A DNA stretch of 64,000 nucleotides from Angiostrongylus vasorum (taxonomy: Eukaryota; Nematoda; Chromadorea; Rhabditida; Metastrongylidae): contig JADANN010000454.1 in the NCBI GenBank assembly GCA_018806985.1, forward strand, positions 372,001-436,000. Direction: 5' to 3'. The notes beneath the pieces are model-generated. The model saw only the letters and a program-made list of their open reading frames with translations. It did no database searches and was not told the origin of the DNA. Positions 1 through 10,774 of the stretch are shown piece by piece. The translations under genes were made by a program, and so were the position numbers. Numbering within the stretch: the first letter of the stretch is position 1; every line of letters starts with the position of its first letter.

Positions 1-114
1 TCAGACCATTTTTTGCCTCAGGATTTGCAGACATTTATATAAGAAGCCAAAGTTCAACTTCTCATTTTTAACAATAACACCCGAGATATATCTTCGTATG
101 GCAACCACGAGTAG

Positions 115-402
115 TGGAGCGTGTGAGGCAGTGGTCGCAGGCGCCCTGCAATGCACACATGGGATCACACATGGGATCGATCCTCGAGCCCGTAGCTCAC
201 CGAGACTTCCATCACTCCGGGTTCGGCAAGTTGGCACCAGACCAATCTGTGAGGAATAGCAGCACTGGCTCGATAGATCGGTATCGGCCGCCGCGAGTCA
301 TTGTAAAGGCCAGATATGCATTCAATCACCTCGAACGATGCTTGTCGAAGTCGAATGCATGGCGGATCCCTCAGAGCTGGATCAAGGCCGAGAGCTTTAT
401 GT
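115..402 (+). mobile_element. SINE-A copy (tRNA-derived)
   Basis: Head GGAGCGTGTGAGGCAGTGG keeps an A-box-like segment. The B-box region GGGATCGATCC follows, but the stretch before it (CACATGGGATCA) is duplicated in tandem. The body runs through the shared core (TTGGCACCAGACC) to the tail GAGAGCTTTATG. The copy is close to full length. Confidence 0.8.
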
Positions 403-900
403 TTCTAGCTTTACCGCAATCATGTTGGACGACCTCTAATTTTGGATCGGCTCAGGTTCCGTAAACTCTTCCTCCCTTCAAACAGCACACTATGAACAAT
501 GGTGGTTTTTCAACACGGGAATCCCGCTTTACTTTAAATGTTAATGTAGAGGAGAGGCGTTCCCATCCTGAAATTGTGTGTGTTACTAACGCTGCTACTT
601 ACTATATGTTCCTATGTAGACCTTCTTGTGATACATTCTGATTACTTTTTCTACGTATATTATCGTTGTTTCTATTTTCTATGTCCGCTTTCCGATTACT
701 TGCTTTTTCTGCGTTTTAGCCACTTCGAGACTGATGTAATTAACGTTTTTGTGATTTCTTTACGTTGTATTGAACTTCCTCGTTCATCGTTTCGTACGAA
801 TTTCACTGATCAGTGCCTAAATTATTATAACGTTAAATCGTCTGCGAATGAATAACGGCATTTAGACATCAATGAACTCATCACAGAGAGTCATTCCTAG

Positions 901-969
901 AGAGCTGAAGACGTAGAGGTCAATGTGGAAGTTGCTGTACTGAGCGATGATGACGATGACGAATTCTAG
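901..969 (+). CDS. Terminal exon of an unidentified gene with an acidic C-terminus
   Basis: An acceptor ending TCATTCCTAG is followed by 22 in-frame codons and a TAG stop. The encoded tail starts RAEDVEVNVEVAV and ends LSDDDDDEF. A perfect AATAAA lies 13 bp after the stop, which supports a real 3' end. Reading in this frame immediately upstream is closed by a stop, so earlier exons must lie left of the acceptor, probably outside the window, since nothing convincing was seen at 403-880. The run of aspartates suggests a charged cytoplasmic or nuclear tail. The family is not recognised. The call rests on the splice site, codon content and poly(A) signal only. Confidence 0.45.
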   Translation, partial: RAEDVEVNVEVAVLSDDDDDEF

Positions 970-981
970 GGAAAGCGGTCA

Positions 982-987
982 AATAAA
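982..987 (+). promoter_or_regulatory. Polyadenylation signal AATAAA
   Basis: A perfect hexamer 13 bp downstream of the stop codon at 967-969. A second AATAAA occurs near 1,026. Confidence 0.4.
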
Positions 988-1414
988 GTCTTACCATAAG
1001 TGAGCTAAACCTTCTACTGGAGGGAATAAAGTGTTTGAGACGAGCTTTGCTTGGATGTACACATTCGTTGTATGTTATTATGAATCAAATATCTGTGACT
1101 GACATTCGACAACCTCGATGAATAAATTCGGATAACAGATGCTGTTTTGTTGGCACACTCCAGCTTTAGTGAAAATGCAGCCAACGTCGTGGAATCATCT
1201 GCACTTTTGCAAAGGATTTACGACCGCTGAAAAAAAAACTAAATGAGCAAATCGACGTCGTTTTAATTGCATTACTATGTGAGAAGCAGTTCTGAAGCAA
1301 TCGTGTTCTTCACCGTATGCTGTTGGAGTCAAGAACTCTTGACAGCTGGGATGGAAATACCACATTTGCTAAGCTTTCTGTCGAGCACCTTAGTAAGCGC
1401 TTCTTGAAAGGATA

Positions 1415-1692
1415 AACGATAGAGCTTTTGGCATTGACCAATCTCTGAGGGATGCCCCATGTATTCTGACTTCACTAAGCACTGGTAGAGGTGCAATGAC
1501 CTGTGGTGTCCTACTGCACGTATCAATTCATTGCTGCTATACTGCCAGAGAAATCTGGTTTTATACTAAGCGATATTCTGATTCCGAAAGGATGCAAGGC
1601 TAGACGAGTCTGGCACCGCAGATAAAACCAACAGCCATGTGCGTGATTCAAGGCACCTTTAAGCATTGCTGCGCTACACGCGTTCTTCGTAC
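1415..1692 (-). mobile_element. SINE-A copy, diverged
   Basis: On the minus strand this reads from a head resembling GCGTGTAGCGCAGCA, through a weakly preserved core (AGATTTCTCTGGCAGTATAG), to the tail ATCCCTCAGAGATTGG then GCTCTATCGTTTATCC. It is heavily diverged but colinear with other copies. Confidence 0.6.
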
Positions 1693-2242
1693 TTGCATGC
1701 ACAGAACGCGGTGCTCTCAATGGTTTCTGAAATGGTACAGTCGATGTGTATAGAGGTGGTGTAGTGAAATCATAGTCGTTATAAAGAACATTCACCATGA
1801 AATAATGAATGTCCCTGTCTCTTCAAAGACATGCGTTCGCATTTAAACTGCGTTTATAATCAACCATTTAGACTTTTTCCGTACTGTGGATTCACAAAGC
1901 TGCACTTCCATTGTCCTTGCTTTTGCGGCGTCGAAGCCGTTTTTTCTTTGTGCAAACTCTTCCATCGCTATCTATCGAATTTTTTTGTGCAATCGAAGAA
2001 GGATTCATGTCTAACAGTTTTTGTATAGGTGAAACAACCAGCTAATGATTTAGTTTAGTCACTTCTTCACATTCACCCTATTACGCATTGAAATAGCTCA
2101 GTCAATTTGCACTACCTGAGAGAAGCTTTAGAACCTCTTCTCGAGCAGTAGATCGTTATTCTACTAGAATGCCGTCGTTGCCGACCACTTACGTTCTACT
2201 CTTCAGCTCTTGCGGTGGGATCCACTGACCCACTCTTTGCAT
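1692..2242 (-). CDS. Tentative minus-strand exons of an unknown gene
   Basis: An ATG at 2,242 opens 16 codons (MQRVGQWIPPQELKSR) that end at a consensus donor GTAAGT (exon 2,193-2,242). A second open segment begins at an acceptor ending GAGACAG (first base 1,814) and reads DIHYFMVNVLYNDYDF and onward toward 1,692, in a phase that fits the first exon. A competing minus-strand frame at 1,892-2,008 (MNPSSIAQKN...) is also open and has a basic KKKRLRRRK stretch, so the model is not settled. No family is recognised. The first exon vaguely resembles the start of mariner transposases (W-V-P-H-E-L type), which would make it a transposon remnant. Confidence 0.2.
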
Positions 2243-2485
2243 TGTTGTAATGACAGACATATATGCTTATGTGCATGTCTTTTTTTTACCACAATACACA
2301 TTTAGACTGTTACAAGCGATTTATGATATCTTCCCAATGACTGAAGACAACTACGAAGAGTGAGGACGTGAAATGAAAGGGTAGTGAAGGGGGTAGTAAA
2401 GAAGACAAACCATTTATGGCTTTCGAAATAAATTGTGCGTTTTATAAATACGTTGGAGTGAGCGCATGTTTTCAGATAAAGAGCA

Positions 2486-2695
2486 TTTAGCGCAGTTGTC
2501 AGAGGTGTCCTGAAATAAACACGCGGTCGATCGCTAGATCGATCCCGTTCCCCCTTTAATAAAGCTTTCCATCATTACGGGTTCGAGAACTTGGTGCCAA
2601 ACTTGTCTGGACAGGTAGAGGACGTTGACTTCATACACCAGTAGGGCGTCGCAAGTCATTATGTAATCCACGTTTCATCGCTCACCGTTCGTCCC
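2486..2695 (+). mobile_element. SINE-A copy, degenerate
   Basis: TAGCGCAGTTGTCAGAGG in the head, a B-box-like GATCGATCCC, and the core GGTGCCAAACTTGTCTGGAC are visible. The tail is lost after GTCATTATGTAATCC. Confidence 0.55.
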
Positions 2696-2769
2696 TACTG
2701 AGAAAAATAGAGGAGTTTTACAGCTTCTCACAATCGAAAATTTTAACAAATGAATCTCTTTATATCGAT

Positions 2770-2945
2770 GTTTTTTCTTCAATAAGCAGACACGAGGTGG
2801 TTATTATAGAATTTATAATGGTACAATAGCTGACGTTTCAGCGGTTTCGCCTTCCTCAGAGCCTGGAAAGGTCAAATTGAGATGCGGTCTACTCAGCCAA
2901 ACACTTTCATAACCTAGCAGATAAAACTTAACAAATAAACTTGCA
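2770..2945 (-). mobile_element. Penelope-like element 3'-end fragment
   Basis: Colinear with the ends of the 18.8-20.8 kb element. It has CACGAGGTG, then GCTGACGTTTC, CCTTCCTCAGAGCCTGG and GCCAAACAC...CATAACC in the same order and spacing. The fragment carries one hammerhead-like motif and no coding remnant. Confidence 0.6.
2829..2866 (-). ncRNA. Hammerhead-ribozyme-like motif in a PLE fragment
   Basis: On the minus strand the order is GGCT, CTGAGGA, a short putative stem II (AGGCGAAACCGCT), GAAA, then CGTC followed by AGC. The conserved core CUGANGA...GAAA and a GUC cleavage triplet are present. GCT before the core can pair with AGC after GTC (stem I). Stem II pairing is imperfect, so activity is doubtful. 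Confidence 0.45.
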
Positions 2946-3512
2946 TTCGCATAAGAAACAGCTTCACTTAAACAACTACCGTCGAGGACTGTGCCTGTGT
3001 CAGGTCATTGAATCAAATCTCTTTACATCTAGAGACCACAGATGTTATTGAGTGAGGCAAATAATTTGCGGAGCATTTCCTATGAGGAATCAGGAAATGT
3101 ATATCCGAGTGCTTTGATTCAGCGCACTTTACATCAAATGCCTAGGAAGTGCAACTGTACTATGAAGTAAATGTGATGAGATCGGAAATTTTCTGTATGC
3201 TACGAAACTCCCTCCCCCTCCTCCTCTTCCTCCACCCAACTGAATTCATTCATTTTCAGATCGTTCACCGTCACTTCACATAGATAAATTGTCGGTTTTA
3301 AAAAAATCGCTTCCCATCTACAGTTGACCAAACTGCGAACAATACACCGATCTGCCCAGCTATTATTGTTTTCCCTATTGAGAAAAATATTTTATTTCAT
3401 TCGACGTTTCTAGTGAATTTTATACTGCTCAAATCAGAACTACTCATCGAATCGTGGATATCTTGTTTCGCAACGTTCATTACTTTTGATTACCTCTTCG
3501 TAATATTCAAGC

Positions 3513-3665
3513 ATGCGCTGGTAGCATAGTGGTATCCTGTGGTATCCTGGAACACGTATCTGCTCGGTCGTTGTTCGATCCCACACACCAGCTCCACCAA
3601 GGCTCCCATCCTTCCGGCGTCGACAAATCAATACCAGACTTATCTGGGAGGATAGACGCTCTAAT
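3513..3665 (+). mobile_element. SINE with an alternative tRNA-like head joined to the SINE-A/C core
   Basis: The head GGTAGCATAGTGGTATCC (A-box-like) and GTTGTTCGATCCC (B-box-like) differ from SINE-A. The downstream core (CACCAAGGCTCCCATCC, then TACCAGACTTATCTGGGAGG) is the shared one. The SINE-A tail is not recognisable after 3,665. Confidence 0.55.
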
Positions 3666-4470
3666 TTGACAGATTGGCCATTATTTGACAGGTCATTATT
3701 ATGGGCGAAATACGAATCAAATCATTTCCACCATAGTATGAATGGAGTCCAGTGGATGGCAAACCTTCACATGTTGACTTATAACAAGTGATCTTAACTT
3801 TATCTACTTTATCTATTAACATTTAAATTCTATTACCGATAAGTTTCGTAGGCTTGGCTATTTTTTTTTACTAATACATAGTGTTATCCAATAGCTTCCT
3901 TTCGCCAACATACACAGACTTGGTGGTACCTGCTCACCCATTTTTTGAAGCTGTTCTTAATCTAAGGCCTTCTCTATGGATTTGATTTGATATCCATGAC
4001 TTTTATGCCCGATAAAATCTACGCTACCAACCGCTACTGGAATACACTTAATGCTAAAAGCCACAAAAGTTCACTTCCATATTGTTTCATATATTTTCCA
4101 TTTACTTATAATTCATATTAATTACCTATATCCGTCTAATACTGTTTTACACCCCATTTTTTCCAGCATAACTACTAGTTGTGTTCATGATCTACGCAGT
4201 CGTCCAAAAGTGACGAAGTCAATCGGGTCTGTATGAATTACAGGCCATTCTTTTTAGGACCAGCCCTACCATTATGACTTTTTTTTAATGCCTATTAAAT
4301 AAAAGTAACTTTAATCACTGAGGTTTTTTGTTACGGAATGCCATTTATCGATCTCCATTTATTTATTCGTGCAAAAAATTTGTAAAGTTGAACTTGGTGG
4401 TGGAATCACATGATGAGACAGAGATTACCATTGAACTGTTATTCCTATGGCATTTATAGTACCGTGGTAA
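3666..4470. other. AT-rich stretch with nothing recognised
   Basis: No convincing exon, repeat copy or structured element was seen on either strand. Confidence 0.4.
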
Positions 4471-4473
4471 AAG

Positions 4474-4738
4474 GATAAAATGATAAAGTTCTCGACCTTG
4501 ATCAATCTTTTTGAGAGATGCGCCATGCATTCGACTACATTAAGCACCGCTGGAGGTGACTGAAGGTATATGTGGCCTTTACAATGACTCACGGTGGCCT
4601 AACGATGTATCCAGTCAATGCAGCTCTCCTCCAAGACAAATGTGGTACCAATTTGCCGACCCAGAAGGGATGGAGGGCTTGGTGAGCCTAGGGCGCTGGG
4701 ATTGATCCCATATGTATTGCAGGGCGCCTATCAACACG
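4474..4738 (-). mobile_element. SINE-A copy
   Basis: Near full length in minus orientation. The plus strand reads the reversed tail (AAGGATAAAATGATAAAG), GATGCGCCATGCATTCGAC, the core (TGGTACCAATTTGCCGACCC) and the reversed B box (GGGATTGATCCCA). Confidence 0.8.
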
Positions 4739-5283
4739 CGCCCTCTATCGTGTTGATTTGCTTTAAAAAGCATTGTATTTATATGAAAGCAAAAAGATTT
4801 ATACTGAAATAAAAAGTAGTAAAAATGTAGAAAAGACTAGATTCAAGCCCTTATCGACATCGATTTTCGTGATCTCGACAGAAACATCGATTAATCATCG
4901 TTTTCCAACTCTGAACTTTGCCTTGATAGTAGTTAGAAGCAAATTCGATCAGCTGAAATCAGGAAGATGGAAAACTGAAGACTTACGAGAACAAAAAAAT
5001 AGGATAAACGAGTAGCGCTTTCGCCGAGAACAAGCAATATGGATTTTGCTGGGAATGTTCCCTTGGTTTAACTCGACCCTTAATGAGCCAGGTCGCTTTT
5101 ACAATGTCCTTCAAAAAATTCTAATTCACAAGCCCCTAACCCTAACCCGGTGTTCGAAACACTGGTACCATCGCTAACCCTACCAAGTTAAAATCATCAA
5201 ACGATGCGCCAACCTTACAGCAACTAGGCTCGCCTTTTATCGTCACTATTGTTCTTGTGGATCATCGTCATGAAAAGTCTACA

Positions 5284-5516
5284 TTAGGATTTTAATGGTT
5301 CCCATCGTTCATTTGTTTGTGGATTTCTATTTGAGCTATCCTGGAAGGGTTGGGCACCATACTCACTCATAGATGTAACCCCTATTTCCCGTATTTCATT
5401 CTTATCGAACGATTCAGTCAACTGCCTTACTCTATCCAATATTGTTTCCCAGCAGTTTCCCGTTTTACTCTTCCTTTTCGCTATTGATCGGTGATCGGAA
5501 AGACTTTTCTTCAACC
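5284..5516 (-). CDS. Possible terminal exon of an unknown minus-strand gene
   Basis: About 76 codons stay open on the minus strand and end in TAA at 5,284. The peptide is hydrophilic and protein-like (for example ETILDRVRQLTESFDKNEI). There is no ATG near its beginning, so it would have to be spliced. The nearest AG (CAATTGAG) lacks a pyrimidine tract, which weakens the case. If real, it would be divergent to tomm-40, whose ATG is about 165 bp away. It may equally be a chance open frame. The family is not recognised. Confidence 0.22.
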
Positions 5517-5610
5517 AGGCTCAATTGAGCGATCAATCTTTAAGACACCTTCAACCCTTATGTTTCAACATGTCTCTGTCTATTAAGATTTTCATTATTG
5601 CGTAACTATT

Positions 5611-5648
5611 CATTATCTCTGCCATTTTTCATTATCTCTGCCATTTTC
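5611..5648 (+). repeat. Two tandem 19-bp copies upstream of tomm-40
   Basis: CATTATCTCTGCCATTTTT is repeated back to back. The second copy differs at its last base. It ends 32 bp before the tomm-40 ATG, within the 5' leader or promoter. Confidence 0.7.
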
Positions 5649-5680
5649 CCTTCATGGCTGTAACTTTTAAAGGTTTTGAA

Positions 5681-8600
5681 ATGTCTCAACCGAAAGGTGA
5701 ATCAACGGCGGTACCGTCGAAACCATCAACCAATCCAGGTCGGCCTGTATTATTCCTTAAGGGCTGTCGATTTAAATCCTACAGAGTTTTTTATTAGTCA
5801 TCGTTAGTGCTTATAAATTTGAGTGCACAATCTCCATGTAACGTTGGGTGCTATGACATAACCCCATATTTTGTGCAACACTCATTTTTCCTAGTAAAAG
5901 ACAACAAGCTTTGGTAAAGTTGTATGACCACATTACCTCTTGATTAACATGAATATTGTTAGGTAGTTATGAAGAGCTTCATCGAAAAGCACGTGACGTC
6001 TTTCCAACATGTTTCGAGGGTGCTAAAGTGATGATTAGCAAAGGACTGAGTTCTCATTTCCAGGTTAGCTTGCTTAATTGTCAGTTTTTTCCTTCCTAAA
6101 GTCTAGACATCATCCTCCCAGCGGTTTACCGCCTCATCGTGGCTGGGAGGTGCTCTTGGACATCGAATTGCAATGTACATCGGGGCATTTGTCCCAGCAA
6201 GGCCTCCCAAGCAGAGGAAAAGTCCGACATTTCTATCCGAGAGACCAGCTAAGAATAGACCGATCACCACTGTCCTGGTATCAACCTAGTTGCATGGTGG
6301 CAAATCTCCTTCTGATCCATAAGGGCGGCAACTGCCTGTGGTGGTGACGACCTGGGGCGGACTTTGGCCATCCTGACCCCGGGACTCCAGGAAACCACAA
6401 TCATCAACCTTATGCGACTATAATCAGCTGTTCTAATCTTCCTCATTGGAAGGCACATAAAAAAAAGCGGCTCTGAAGAAGGCGATACTGCCGAAACGTC
6501 AGCTACTGTTGTATGGTGTTGTGTTTTTCTATGGAAGTAGATGTATGCTGTTTAATAACCTCGCGATTGCCGAACAAGAAAACGACGCATTCATACATTA
6601 GCTAAACTCCAAAAAAGTGGCAGTTATGCTGGCGACCGTACAAGCAGTGAAGACGGTCCATCCAAATATCCAAGTAAAGTCTAGAAATTGCTATTATTTC
6701 TGGTTGTACTGTTTTCTCGCATTCAGGTTTCACATACGTTGTCTATTTCGCCTACAAGCACTGGTTATCGGTTTGGTGCTACTTACGTCGGCACGAAAGT
6801 CGTTGGTCCTCAGGAGCAGTACCCAATATTCCTAGGTGATACCGATGTTGCCGGCAATACCACTGCAACTGTCGTGCACCAGTTTGGTGATAGTTACCGT
6901 CTCCGCCTACAAGGACAAGTACAGCAAAACAAGCTAGTTGGAGCTCAAGGAACATTTGAGAGGAGAGGTCGTTTAACAACTCTTGGGTTGACGTTTGCTA
7001 ATACGGACCTGGTTAATGAAAGCGGAGTAGTGGTTGGGCAATTGTTAAGGAAACTTACTAATAGCCTCGATGTTGGCGCTGAACTGTTATATCAATACGG
7101 CAAGCAAATCCCAGGTATAAACATTGCTACACTTTTATTTTGCATCAGTTTTCCGTTTCGGCTATGATAAGATGTCTCGATCTTTCATCCAACTAAGGTT
7201 TTACTCAATTTTTGCCTCTATTACTTCATCTTTTATTTTTTAAAGGATGTCTATTGTGTTATCAAGCAAATGTCTACAATGTTTTATTCGTTGGAAAACA
7301 AACAAATTTGTTTTCTGTTCTGCTACTCTGGTTAGAATTAAACGTATTGATCAACCCAATGAACTCACTCAAGTGTATTAAACTTACATGGACATTTGAA
7401 TGGGCCGTCTTCACTAGTTGTGCGCATCCCAGCATAATTTCCTTTTTCGGACTTTTACTGGTTTAGCTATTCTGATTTCCTGAAGTCCCGAGGTCACCCT
7501 AGCCAAAGTCTACCCCAGGTCTCACCATCACAGGCAGTCGTCGCCCGTATGAATCAGAGTGGGATTTGCCTTCATGCGGCTAGTTTGATAACAGGACAGT
7601 TGTGGGTCTTGGTATTGGTTTACTCTTTGCTGGGCTTCCTGTTGGAAACGCCGGACTCATTCTCATCTTGAGAGATTCTGTCAAGGGGATGAATCACCCA
7701 TTGTAGATCGCAGCCCGACATCTATGAACACCTCCCAGCCACGATGAGCCGGTGAACTGTTAGGAGGCAAGTGTACTAAAACCTTGGATTATTTCGTTTT
7801 TTTTTAAATTTCACTATTTCTTTTCCCTTAAAGTTTCACCGTTCTAAATCAAGCTAATTCAACGTCATCGTTTATCCTCTAACATTCATCATAATTTATC
7901 CTGTATATCTTTTAAACTTAAGTTTGAAATGTATCGCTTTCAATAGTAAAAGTTCTTCTAAGCCTTCTTTCATAGTAGGATGCAGTTTTTCTTTGTGTAC
8001 ATTCCCCAATAATTTCATCAGTTTACTTTTTTCAGGTCAAAAATTGTCTATGTTGTCGTACAGCCTTCGATACAGCACTCCGATATGGACGGCGGTGGCC
8101 ACGCTTGGATCTTCAGGTTAGTCACGGAACACCTTTTGCTTTCCATAAAGCTGTGAGCCCCATTATTAAGATAAATGATCCATCTCTGAATAGGTGGATT
8201 CAATTTTTCCCGTAGATGTCGTGGATGTACTCAGATGTTTGTTAAACTATTGAACAAATCCTATTACGGTTCCATAGATGCGTGGTTTTTTTTTTATTGC
8301 GTATAGTACTGATCTACGTAAATATTACAGCTAATGACTTATTTACAAAAATTCGGGTTCTGTTTTTTAGTTGACGGGTGTTTTGCTGTTTCAGCCAGTT
8401 CTCCTCACATTTTTCTCGTACCTGACCCTCTTAGGTCATCGTCACAGGCGCTCGTCGGCCGTTATGGAATGTAGGAAGGTTCCTCATGTGGCGGCTGTGA
8501 TCACAGCGGTTCTTATCATAGGCCTGCGCTTAGGATAAGCCACCTAGCTGTACATCGCATTTCAACGTTCAAAACACATCTCTTCACAGTGAAGCGGTAA

Positions 8601-10774
8601 GCCATTGAGGGGAAATATTACATTTGAGTGATGATCTAGTGTTGGTTATTTTTCGGGATAAAGAAGTTTTTATGTGACTCACTTTAGGTGCACACTTTAC
8701 ATACTATCACAAGCAAACTGATAACCTTTCATTTGGAGTTGAATTCGAAAGCAATACGAATGTCGGAGAGGTGTGCATTTGGTCCTTGGATGTCCTTTGA
8801 GTTTCCTTTTAAGGAGTCTGTCGGATAACCATTTAATTTTATTCCTCTTCCAAACACTTAGTTTAGGCTGTCGGTACGTTTGCTTATCAAGCAGAATTGC
8901 CTGATGAAGGTGTAACAATGAGAGCCAGTATTGATACCAACTGGTATGTTTTCATTCTCACTTTTTTCCAGCAATTTTCCTTACATCATTGTAAATTACT
9001 AATTTTGACGCTTCGAGGAGAAGGCAGAAGAGTAAAACCAATAAGGGGAAAAAAGGTGGTGGATTACAGATATATATTGACACGGATTATCAAAAATATG
9101 GAGGATTGGAGATAGAAGAGGGTGAGCGGTGAGATGGAAAGCGTTAACAACTGAAATGAAGGGAGTCGATGATGGAAAGGGAGGAAATTGAAGTTGAAAA
9201 AATCTATTGCCAATAATAACAGTAAGAAAAGGGCTAACATCTTGTGACGAAATGAATCGGTTACTAGGGTAAGAGTTTTACTGCTCTGGATCATCTTGTC
9301 ATGAATGTACTGTCCTTGTGGCCTGATAGAGCGGTAATTCTGCGTTCTTTAAAGAAAATCACTTCTCTAATAAGGTACTGCTAGCATTTTACTTTTCGTC
9401 TATGGAACAATAGTGTGAATTACATACACTAGTGTTTTTGATGTAATCAACTCGAAATCACTCCTTACATAACACTACTTATTTGCATGCTTGGATGGTC
9501 CGTCCATTCTTTTGGAGTTTTGCTGGTTTAGCCTTTGTGGTTCCGTAGAGTCGCGAGGTCAGCTTAGCCAAGATCTGCTTCAGGTCGTCAGCACCATAGG
9601 CGGTCGCCGGCCTTGTGGATCAGAGGGAGATTTACCACCGTATTGATTACGAAATATTACGTTTTACTACCTACTGTTCTGTTTTTAGGAAACCATTTAC
9701 GTTCTTGAACCTATCGTCCACTAAAGTTTTCAGCGAACTTAAGCTGTCATTTCTTTTCTGATATTTCTCTTCACTGGGAAATTGGGTCCTTTCTTATGCT
9801 AGACTAATTGAAGGATCTTTGAAATACTGGTTCGACAGAGTTATCGAAATCCGTTTTTCTTTTAGGTCAGTTGGTGGTGTTTTTGAAAAACGTTTGAGTC
9901 AACAGCTTCCATTCACATTTGCGATGTCGGGTCTCTTCAATCACGCTAAGGTATGAGCTATTTCAATTAACTCTACTGTTCATCATACGACAATTAGACT
10001 TTATGTAAACTTAATCATCGACAACCTTTTTTCCCTACCTGTGAAGGCACTAAACTTTTTGCAAGTGGATGAAAAATTCTTTTAGTTTACCAGTGTAGTC
10101 TTTCATAGATGTCTTTTGTATGCTTACTTCTAGTTCACTCGAAGTTTGTGGAGTTTTGTCATTGAATATGATAATAGTACTTACTTAACCAAAATGATGC
10201 TGAGATATTTGCAGAACTCGGGAACGCTGCTGTGCTTATTTAGTACTTATGCGCCGCGTATTTTTCCGGGGTATTTCTGTATATATCTACTCGCAATAGA
10301 ATGGTTGATTTTGCTGCCTAGTAATGTAATGAGGTGGCGCATGTGGCGCAGTGGTTGGAGGCGCCCCGTAATACACATGGGATCTATTCCTGCGCACCAA
10401 ACCTATTAAGCCCTCCATCCCTCCGAGGTCTGAAGCTTGGTACCAGACTTGTCTGGGAGGATAGCAGCACTGGTTGAATATATCGGTAGGCCACCGCGAG
10501 TCATTGTAAAGGCCAGAAATGCATTAAATCACCTCCAAACGATGCTTAATGAAGTCGAATGCATGGCGCATCCTTAAGGGATGGATCAACGCCAATAGCC
10601 TTATCCATTACTCTTTATATAGTGAGAATTTTGATATTGGTGTCATAGTATTTTTTCCCATGAAAATTGGGAATAAGTAAAGTCGGAAGACACGTATTGA
10701 TGGTGCAACTTTTTTTTGAATATGCTGTTTTTCAGGTAGCTGGGAAATTCGGTATTGGCTTAATAATAGGATAG
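5681..10774 (+). CDS. tomm-40: TOM40 mitochondrial outer-membrane import channel, complete, 8 exons
   Basis: Forms the beta-barrel protein-conducting pore of the TOM complex, through which nuclear-encoded precursors enter mitochondria. Exons: 5,681-5,738; 5,963-6,063; 6,727-7,114; 8,036-8,116; 8,688-8,770; 8,867-8,943; 9,866-9,950; 10,736-10,774. All joins are GT-AG and keep phase, giving 303 aa, about the length of the C. elegans protein. Diagnostic segments: NPGSYEELHRKARDVFPTCF, GLSSHFQVSHTLSI and GYRFGATYVGTK near the N-terminus, then LGDTDVAGNTTATVVHQFG, QLPFTFAMSG, and a final FGIGLIIG that fits the mitochondrial beta-signal. The ATG is chosen because it opens exon 1 with a short Ser/Pro-rich leader as in nematode homologues. 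TTTTAAAG just upstream could be a trans-splice acceptor. Four introns carry Repeat B copies, and intron 7 carries a SINE-A. Confidence 0.96.
6118..6400 (+). repeat. Repeat B copy, 5' part (tomm-40 intron 2)
   Basis: Begins at GCGGTTTACCGCCTCATCG and runs through GGTGGCAAATCTCCTTCTGA and GGCAACTGCCTGTGGTGGTG, which match the copy at 14,988-15,365. Interrupted at about 6,400 by an inserted sequence. The 3' part resumes at 6,601. Confidence 0.75.
6401..6600 (+). mobile_element. Hammerhead-bearing insertion inside Repeat B
   Basis: About 200 bp that split an otherwise colinear Repeat B copy. It carries a hammerhead-like motif at 6,473-6,503. The rest (to CATTAG) has no coding remnant. Its relation to PLE ends is inferred from the motif only. 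Confidence 0.55.
6473..6503 (+). ncRNA. Hammerhead-ribozyme-like motif, sense strand of a tomm-40 intron
   Basis: CTGAAGA (core), AGGCGATACTGCC (putative stem II), GAAA, CGTC and AGC follow in the order expected for a type I hammerhead. The preceding GGCT can pair with the following AGCT, counting one G-U. All invariant core bases are intact. Stem II would be short (GGC/GCC). If active, it would cut the pre-mRNA within intron 2. Confidence 0.5.
6601..6682 (+). repeat. Repeat B copy, 3' part (tomm-40 intron 2)
   Basis: Resumes with CTAAACTCCAAAAAAGTGGC and ends at GACGGTCCATCCAAATATCC, matching the end of the 14,988 copy (GACAGACCATCTAAGTATC). Confidence 0.7.
7395..7765 (-). repeat. Repeat B copy (tomm-40 intron 3)
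   Basis: Full-length reversed copy. The plus strand shows GCATAATTTCCTTTTTCGGA, CCGAGGTCACCCTAGCCAAA, and finally CAGCCACGATGAGCCGGTGA, the complement of the element's start. Confidence 0.75.
8390..8560 (-). repeat. Repeat B copy, degenerate (tomm-40 intron 4)
   Basis: GTCATCGTCACAGGCGCTCG matches the CACCATCACAGGCAGTCGTCG part of the other reversed copies. The rest is strongly diverged. Confidence 0.45.
9488..9640 (-). repeat. Repeat B fragment (tomm-40 intron 6)
   Basis: GGATGGTCCGTCCATTCTTT, GCGAGGTCAGCTTAGCCAAG and ATCAGAGGGAGATTTACCAC mark the 3' half of the element in reverse. The 5' half is missing. Confidence 0.7.
10333..10607 (+). mobile_element. SINE-A copy (tomm-40 intron 7)
   Basis: CATGTGGCGCAGTGGTTGGA head, TGGGATCTATTCC B-box region, core TGGTACCAGACTTGTCTGGG, and a tail decayed to AATAGCCTTATCC. 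Same orientation as the gene. Confidence 0.8.

Noticed and set aside
5133..5148. CCCCTAACCCTAACCC resembling a telomere repeat
   Set aside because: Only two units. Nematode telomeres are typically TTAGGC, and there is no array or chromosome-end context.
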